Assembly: GCA_036676355.1 (NCBI GenBank)
Contig: JAKFDA010000005.1
Span: forward strand, 1-63,949
DNA length: 63,949 bases
DNA from: ZC4RG42 sp036676355
GTDB taxonomy: Bacteria > Pseudomonadota > Gammaproteobacteria > Burkholderiales > SG8-39
Direction of reading: 5' to 3'
Shown: one piece after another, positions 62,796 through 63,949 of the stretch
Position numbering within the stretch: the first letter of the stretch is position 1
Layout of the letters: every line of letters begins with the position of its first letter
Notes under the pieces: model-generated
What the model was told of the DNA's origin: nothing
What the model saw: only the letters and a program-made list of their open reading frames with translations
Databases searched by the model: none
Translations under genes and position numbers: made by a program

Positions 62796-62999
62796 GTGCC
62801 ATATGTAAACATCAAAATCACGAACGAAGGCGCTACGCCGGAGCAGAAGGCAAAGCTCATCGAAGGCGCAACGAATCTGCTGAGGGATGTGCTCGGGAAG
62901 AATCCGGCCACGACCGTGGTCGTAATCGATGAGGTCCCGACCGACAACTGGGGCATCGGCGGCGAACAGGTGACCACTCGTAGAAAGCGCGGCATGTAG
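62796..62999 (+). CDS. 4-oxalocrotonate tautomerase-like protein
   Basis: A 67-residue tautomerase-superfamily protein. GTG 62796, seven nt after GGGAGG, yields M-PYVNIKITNEGATPEQKAKLI, so that removal of Met exposes the catalytic Pro1. NPATTVVVIDEVPTDNWGIGGEQV follows the family pattern. An upstream ATG (62781) would bury the proline and is rejected. Substrate unknown. Confidence 0.82.
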   Translation: MPYVNIKITNEGATPEQKAKLIEGATNLLRDVLGKNPATTVVVIDEVPTDNWGIGGEQVTTRRKRGM

Positions 63000-63159
63000 C
63001 ATGCCGCCTGCTATTGGCGATGAAAGCTGACAATTCGCTCGAGGCCGACCGCGACAGTTACGAATCCGAACCAGCGCCAGGCGGCACAGCGCCACACCTT
63101 GTGAAATGATCGGCGATGATTTATCTCACCGCGCCCGGCAGTAACACCGCTCATTCGAC

Positions 63160-63627
63160 ATGCGACTCTGGTCCATTCACCCGCGATACCTCGACGCCAA
63201 AGGCCTTGTCGCCCTTTGGCGCGAAGCCCTGCTTGCACAGGCCGTGCTCACCGGTCTGACGCGTGGCTACAGGAATCATCCGCAACTGGCGCGATTTACC
63301 GAGTCGGCGGCGCCGCAAAAATATATCGCAGCCTATCTTCGCGCCGTACACGTCGAAGCCGATCGGCGCGGCTATTGCTTCGACGCCCGGAAGATCGGCC
63401 CATGCGGCGATGTCGAACCGCTCGTCGTCACGCGACGCCAGCTCGACTACGAGTGGGCGCATCTCGTGAACAAATTGCGTGTGCGCGCGCCGGCGTGGCT
63501 TGAAGCAATTCAAGGTGCCGCATCACTGGAGCCGCACCCGCTCTTTCGTGTAGTTGATGGGCCTGTCGCGGAATGGGAAGTCGTCTCCGACAAAACCGTT
63601 TCACCCGGCGCCCAGCCCCTCGGCTGA
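63160..63627 (+). CDS. pyrimidine-dimer DNA glycosylase-like protein (Pyr_excise family)
   Basis: A 155-residue protein. MRLWSIHPRYLDAKGLVALWREALLAQAVLTG and TRGYRNHPQLARF match bacterial members of the T4 endonuclease V-like family. Glu22 may correspond to the catalytic Glu23 of the T4 enzyme; that alignment is inference. It would cut UV-damaged DNA, complementing UvrA 3 kb away. The tail from residue 130 is variable. Confidence 0.7.
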   Translation: MRLWSIHPRYLDAKGLVALWREALLAQAVLTGLTRGYRNHPQLARFTESAAPQKYIAAYLRAVHVEADRRGYCFDARKIGPCGDVEPLVVTRRQLDYEWAHLVNKLRVRAPAWLEAIQGAASLEPHPLFRVVDGPVAEWEVVSDKTVSPGAQPLG

Positions 63628-63793
63628 GATAGATTCGCGGCTCGGAAGCTTTCGTATTCAAGAGCGCGCGGTTAGGGAATATCAGAGCTCCTTTAGCCGT
63701 TAACCTATCCGCAGCGGTCGAAGCGCTCGGTTCCGAACGATGATGGGTTAGGCACCTCAAAGTTTTTTACTCGGCTCACCACAAGGTCTATAG

Positions 63794-63949
63794 ATGACAG
63801 CGCGCTTGATCACTGCCGTTTCAGGACAACTGCTGGAAAGCCCGGTATGGTCGGTCGCCGAACAGGCGCTCTATCTCATCGACATCGCCGCGCGCGAACT
63901 CATTCGCTATGTACCGGCGAGCGATACGGCGAAGCGTTGGCCGCTCCCC
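63794..63949 (+). CDS. SMP-30/gluconolactonase-family protein, N-terminal part, cut by window edge
   Basis: Fifty-two codons are present: MTARLITAVSGQLLESPVWSV, then AEQALYLIDIAARELIRYVP and ending KRWPLP. The LLESPVW and YLIDI motifs are the first blade of the SMP-30/LRE beta-propeller, whose members are lactonases such as gluconolactonase. The reaction cannot be narrowed from this part. It is 166 nt after the glycosylase-like gene. Confidence 0.78.
   Translation, partial: MTARLITAVSGQLLESPVWSVAEQALYLIDIAARELIRYVPASDTAKRWPLP

Noticed and set aside
63011..63238. Minus-strand frame over the start of the glycosylase-like gene
   Set aside because: It overlaps a better-supported gene and its composition is not protein-like.
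63670..63780. integron attC-like site (GTTAGGC near 63749)
   Set aside because: No matching RYYYAAC partner or inner complementary boxes were found; no integrase is nearby.

Overview
The window reads as a stretch of betaproteobacterial chromosome with high G+C. This rests on gene content and order: rpsP-rimM-trmD-rplS with ffh next door; pilC-pilD-coaE-zapD-yacG facing mutT-DUF815-argJ-secA; a complete division and cell-wall (dcw) cluster from mraZ to ftsZ followed by lpxC; fmdB-DUF502-aspS-nudB-ybhP-clsB; and ssb plus an MFS gene divergent from uvrA. No rRNA, tRNA, CRISPR, prophage or insertion sequence was seen. Most of the window is ordinary core genome; the last 3.5 kb and several intergenic gaps are accessory.

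Layout. 0-5 kb: truncated ribB(A), then a peptide-type ABC transporter (binding protein and two permeases, no ATPases) and an ArgE-like deacetylase. 5-9 kb, minus strand: ribosomal and tRNA-modification operon, with ffh upstream of it. 8.9-11.1 kb, plus strand: a CcsA/YpjD-like membrane protein and a CorC/HlyC-type membrane protein. 11.5-15.3 kb: type IV pilus pilC and pilD, coaE, zapD, yacG; pilB is not upstream of pilC. 15.3-21.2 kb, minus strand: MutT-TenI fusion, DUF815 ATPase, argJ, secA. 21.3-22.6 kb: DciA-like protein and an OmpA-domain lipoprotein. 22.7-42.3 kb, minus strand: lpxC, ftsZ, ftsA, ftsQ, ddlB, murB, murC, murG, ftsW, murD, mraY, murF, murE, ftsI, ftsL, rsmH, mraZ, mostly coupled by 1-8 nt overlaps and read from a sigma70-like promoter with four 10-bp-spaced MraZ boxes. 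42.9-50.9 kb: small and envelope genes, including a guanidinium-exporter-like SMR protein, a hotdog thioesterase, MliC- and LprI-type lysozyme-inhibitor-like proteins, glpD and clsB, the last two each next to an endonuclease/exonuclease/phosphatase-fold gene. 51-55.3 kb, minus strand: nudB, barstar, an exported RNase Sa-like ribonuclease, aspS, DUF502, fmdB. 55.5-60.4 kb: ssb, MFS transporter, uvrA. 60.6-63.9 kb: small accessory genes (GYD, FmdE-like, 4-OT-like, pyrimidine-dimer glycosylase-like, SMP-30 start) with signs of gene decay.

The features most worth a second look are the RNase Sa-like/barstar pair inside the aspS-nudB operon, a perfect 93-bp tandem duplication at the ftsW-murG junction with a related hairpin sequence after ftsZ, an inverted repeat enclosing the ftsZ stop codon, and several families of intergenic palindromes. 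I did not find a clearly new multi-gene system.
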